This document shows positions 61,365-64,000 of a stretch of 64,000 bases of DNA, piece after piece. The position numbers were made by a program, and so were the translations under genes. Under the pieces are notes generated by a model. It made no database searches and had not been told where the DNA came from. It saw nothing but the letters and a program-made list of their open reading frames with translations. Source of the DNA: Vibrio toranzoniae (GTDB lineage Bacteria; Pseudomonadota; Gammaproteobacteria; Enterobacterales; Vibrionaceae); contig NZ_AP025515.1 in the NCBI RefSeq assembly GCF_024347655.1, forward strand, positions 744,001 through 808,000, in the 5' to 3' direction. How positions within the stretch are numbered: position 1 is the first letter of the stretch; every line of letters starts with the position of its first letter.

Positions 61365-62312
61365 ATGGACAAAAAAATCAAAATAGGCATCAGTGCATGT
61401 GTTGCTGGTCACAAAGTTCGGTTTGATACAGGACATAAACGTTCTCGCTTCTGCACAGACGACCTTGCAGAATATGTCGAACTAGAGCCCGTTTGCCCAG
61501 AAATGGCAATTGGTCTACCGACACCAAGACCAACCATTCGTCAAACTCGTCAACTCGATGACATCATCCATGTCTCTCGACCAGATGGTTCCGGTGATGT
61601 AACCAATGAGCTTATTGAATTTGGACAAAACTATTCAAAAAACAATCAGCACATTGCTGGTTTCATTGTTTGCCAAAAAAGCCCGACCTGCGGTATGGAA
61701 CGAGTAAAAGTTTACCACCATCATGGCCGCGGTTCTGAATCGACAGGCGTGGGCATGTTCACCCAACAAATTATGGATGGGAACCCGTTACTTCCAGTTG
61801 AAGAGAACGGCCGCCTTAACGATCCGATTTTGCGTGAAAACTTCATGACACGAGTATTCACCTATCAAAAGTGGTTAGACCTTGTCGATGAGGGAGTGAC
61901 TAAACACAAGTTAATTCAGTTCCACAGTGCACATAAGTACCTAGTAATGTGTCATCACGTAGAAGGCTATAAGAGCCTAGGCAAGCTACTGGCAAGTAAT
62001 GATTTAGAGATAGATGAACTAGCAAGTCAATACATTGAAGGCTTGATGACGGCATTATCTCACCACGCGAACCGTGGTAGTCATGCTAACACCTTGCAAC
62101 ACCTTCAGGGTTACTTTAAAAAGCAACTGAGCAGCGCGCATAAGCAAGAGCTTGCCAATCAGATAACCTCATTCCGCGAAGGTGTCATTCCTCTGTTAGT
62201 ACCATTAACACTGATCAACCACTATCTAATGGAATACCCAAATGAATACCTTGAATCACAAGTGTATCTCAACCCTCACCCACAAGAACTTAAACTGAGG
62301 TACGGATATTGA
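61365..62312 (+). CDS. DUF523 and DUF1722 (YbgA-like) protein
   Basis: 315 residues. The N-terminal DUF523 domain (about 1-150) carries conserved cysteines (GISACVAGHKVRFD; ELEPVCPEMAIGLPTPR; CQKSPTCGM), which suggest metal or Fe-S binding. The C-terminal DUF1722 (about 185-305) is the YbgA domain (HKLIQFHSAHKYLVMCH). In E. coli ybgA is next to phrB, as here. It is a usual member of the ChrR regulon; function unknown. AAGGAG precedes the ATG. Its stop overlaps the photolyase start. Confidence 0.9.
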   Translation: MDKKIKIGISACVAGHKVRFDTGHKRSRFCTDDLAEYVELEPVCPEMAIGLPTPRPTIRQTRQLDDIIHVSRPDGSGDVTNELIEFGQNYSKNNQHIAGFIVCQKSPTCGMERVKVYHHHGRGSESTGVGMFTQQIMDGNPLLPVEENGRLNDPILRENFMTRVFTYQKWLDLVDEGVTKHKLIQFHSAHKYLVMCHHVEGYKSLGKLLASNDLEIDELASQYIEGLMTALSHHANRGSHANTLQHLQGYFKKQLSSAHKQELANQITSFREGVIPLLVPLTLINHYLMEYPNEYLESQVYLNPHPQELKLRYGY

Positions 62313-63724
62313 GCGATATTTTATGGATACGACGAGACCTAAGGATTCACGATAATCCCGCTCTCGTCGCTGCAATTGAAAACGGCGTAACTATCGCCGT
62401 TTTTATCTCTACCCCGCAGCAATGGCAACGACATCACCTAGCACCAATCAAAGCAGATTTTATCTACCGCCACCTCAAGCAGTTAGAATCACAGCTCTCG
62501 GAGTTCGGTATCACTCTGCTGCACCTCAAAGCCACTGATTTTAACGACCAAGCCACAAAACTAGTCGACTTATGTAAACAGCTCGATGCGACATGTGTCT
62601 ACGCCAACTCAGAGCCTGAGGTCGATGAACAAGCTCGCGATCAAAAGCTGATTTCAAACGGCCTAAACCTAAAGATAAGCGACTGCGATGTAATGCTGCC
62701 ACTAGGTAGCGTTCTCAATAAACAAGGCGAGATGTTCAAAGTCTTTACGCCATTTAAGAACGCTTGGCTAAAAGAAGTTCAGGTAAAAGGCATCATCTGT
62801 AACCCTGCTCCTTTCGTGCCTACTGAGCTTTCACAAGAACAGCTTCCTGACGACTTAAAAGCCTTAAGAATCTCCGCTGACTATGATTTCGACTTTCCGC
62901 GTGTTGATTCAAGTCGCTGGCCATTAAGCCAAGATGTATTAAAAAGCGTGATTCCCAACTTCCTAGCAAACAAAGTCAACGACTACGCGGCGTTTAGGGA
63001 TATTCCTTCGATTAAAGGCACGTCAGGGTTGTCACCCTATTTAGCAATAGGAGCGGTCAGTCCGAGGTGGCTAGCGATTCAATTGATTCAGCAGCAACCT
63101 GACCTATTATTTGACACTCAATTACCTGCCTTTTCTTGGCTTAATGAATTGATATGGCGAGATTTTTATAAACATCTGATGTTTCACCACCCTGATTTAG
63201 TGAAAGGCTCTAATTTCCAGTCCAAGTACAACGGCTTAGATTGGCATCAGGACCACCCAAGCTTCAAAGCATGGTGTGAAGGTAAAACGGGTTATCCATT
63301 GGTTGATGCCGCTATGCGTCAATTAGTTGAGACTGGCTGGATGCACAACCGGTTAAGAATGGTGGTGGCGAGTTTCCTGACCAAGCATCTACTCATTGAC
63401 TGGCGTTGGGGCGAGCGATTCTTTATGTCGCACCTTATCGATGGTGATTTTAGTGCCAACAATGGTGGCTGGCAATGGGCGTCAAGTACGGGCTGTGACG
63501 CTCAACCTTACTTTAGAATTTTCAATCCAATCACTCAAAGTGAAAAGTTTGATCCAAAAGGCATTTTTATTCGTAAGTACATACCAGAGCTGCAAAATAT
63601 CCCTGATAAGCATGTACATTTCCCACATGACTTTATCGCTAAAAACGGAATAGACAGCGAATACTGGCAACCCATCGTCGAACATAAAGAAGCACGATTG
63701 AGAGCCTTAGCCTTTTTCAAATAA
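62309..63724 (+). CDS. phrB: Deoxyribodipyrimidine photolyase
   Basis: A 471-residue light-driven enzyme that splits cyclobutane pyrimidine dimers. The N-terminal antenna domain (ILWIRRDLRIHDNPAL) and the FAD-binding C-terminal domain (GYPLVDAAMRQLVETGWMHNRLRMVVASFL; WASSTGCDAQPYFRIFNP) are intact. The start codon is TTG 62309, overlapping the previous gene's TGA; GAGG lies 8 bases before, and there is no better in-frame start. Length matches E. coli PhrB (472). Confidence 0.95.
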   Translation: MSDILWIRRDLRIHDNPALVAAIENGVTIAVFISTPQQWQRHHLAPIKADFIYRHLKQLESQLSEFGITLLHLKATDFNDQATKLVDLCKQLDATCVYANSEPEVDEQARDQKLISNGLNLKISDCDVMLPLGSVLNKQGEMFKVFTPFKNAWLKEVQVKGIICNPAPFVPTELSQEQLPDDLKALRISADYDFDFPRVDSSRWPLSQDVLKSVIPNFLANKVNDYAAFRDIPSIKGTSGLSPYLAIGAVSPRWLAIQLIQQQPDLLFDTQLPAFSWLNELIWRDFYKHLMFHHPDLVKGSNFQSKYNGLDWHQDHPSFKAWCEGKTGYPLVDAAMRQLVETGWMHNRLRMVVASFLTKHLLIDWRWGERFFMSHLIDGDFSANNGGWQWASSTGCDAQPYFRIFNPITQSEKFDPKGIFIRKYIPELQNIPDKHVHFPHDFIAKNGIDSEYWQPIVEHKEARLRALAFFK

Positions 63725-63738
63725 TTAGAGTGAGTATT

Positions 63739-64000
63739 ATGGATAACTCTCTATGGCTTGATAACTTTCTCAACATGTATCGAGAACTTGGTACCGAGAA
63801 TTTTGATGTGCTGAAAACGGTGTATCATCCAAAAATTGAATTCAAAGACCCACTGCATCAAGTCAGTGGGATCGAAGCACTGACGCACTATTTTGAGAAC
63901 CTATATTCCCAAGTAACCAGCTGCTACTTTCACATAGAGCACAAGTTTGAGGTGAAAGATGAGGCGTCTATATATTGGACAATGCAGTTTGCTCACAAGC
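63739..64000 (+). CDS. NTF2/SnoaL-like domain protein (partial, runs off the right edge)
   Basis: The first 87 codons, beginning MDNSLWLDNFLNMYRELG. The pattern of an N-terminal helix, then VYHPKIEFKDPLHQVSG and a paired strand region (YFHIEHKFEVKDEASIYWTMQF) is that of a SnoaL/NTF2-like small-ligand fold. It starts 14 bases after phrB and is usual in this stress cluster of vibrios. Function unknown. Confidence 0.8.
   Translation, partial: MDNSLWLDNFLNMYRELGTENFDVLKTVYHPKIEFKDPLHQVSGIEALTHYFENLYSQVTSCYFHIEHKFEVKDEASIYWTMQFAHK

Overview
The window is chromosomal DNA of a marine gammaproteobacterium, almost certainly a Vibrio and probably from the Splendidus clade. The evidence is gene content and order: hdfR-maoP, mtlA-mtlD-mtlR, yibL, nhaD, a DUF2850 protein, trhO, a GH18 chitinase with PKD and chitin-binding modules, an RpoE-ChrR-YbgA-PhrB cluster and a CsrB-type regulatory RNA. 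Composition is even and coding density high. There is no rRNA, tRNA, CRISPR array, prophage or complete insertion sequence. The only mobile-looking DNA is one ~266 bp element with terminal inverted repeats (7063-7328).

Layout. 1-2.7 kb: end of a LysE-type exporter and a prolyl oligopeptidase. 2.7-10.3 kb: lactate module, with a LysR regulator divergent from lactate permease, L-lactate dehydrogenase and a large FAD/Fe-S D-lactate dehydrogenase. 10.7-15.7 kb: a nickel/peptide-type ABC importer operon with a fused permease, preceded by a close match to a Zur (zinc) operator. 15.9-22.2 kb: MATE exporter, an AraC regulator divergent from an aminotransferase with a direct-repeat operator between them, a tautomerase, GNAT, TrhO and a YdcH-like protein. 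22.3-30 kb: a large NPP-type phosphodiesterase, a GGDEF protein, pirin, PpnP and small conserved proteins. 30.2-41.4 kb: chitinase, hydrolase, TetR, AEC carrier, acyltransferase, MAPEG, a CsrB-like RNA with a GacA/UvrY-type box, YjiH/YjiG and NhaD. 41.5-48.9 kb: alkylation repair (Ogt, Ada-AlkA), HdfR/MaoP, NagB, MtlR/MtlD. 49-57.7 kb: MtlA with several CRP sites upstream, an uncharacterised nuclease-fold protein, a nitroreductase, NorV-NorW under a sigma-54 promoter with two NorR-type boxes, and GltS. 58-64 kb: YibL, a tautomerase, then the singlet-oxygen-type stress cluster (Lon-substrate-domain protein, RpoE, ChrR, DUF523/DUF1722, photolyase, NTF2-like). The same promoter pattern, TGATC-N17-CGTA, precedes both the Lon-domain gene and rpoE.

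Functionally the region covers carbon acquisition (lactate, mannitol, chitin sugars), metal or peptide uptake, nitric oxide detoxification, DNA repair and photo-oxidative stress. No single gene cluster here looks wholly unknown. The points most worth following are regulatory: the Zur-like box on the Nik/Opp-type transporter, the twin ECF promoters, the CsrB locus, two short tandem-repeat tracts and a 26-codon membrane-peptide ORF.
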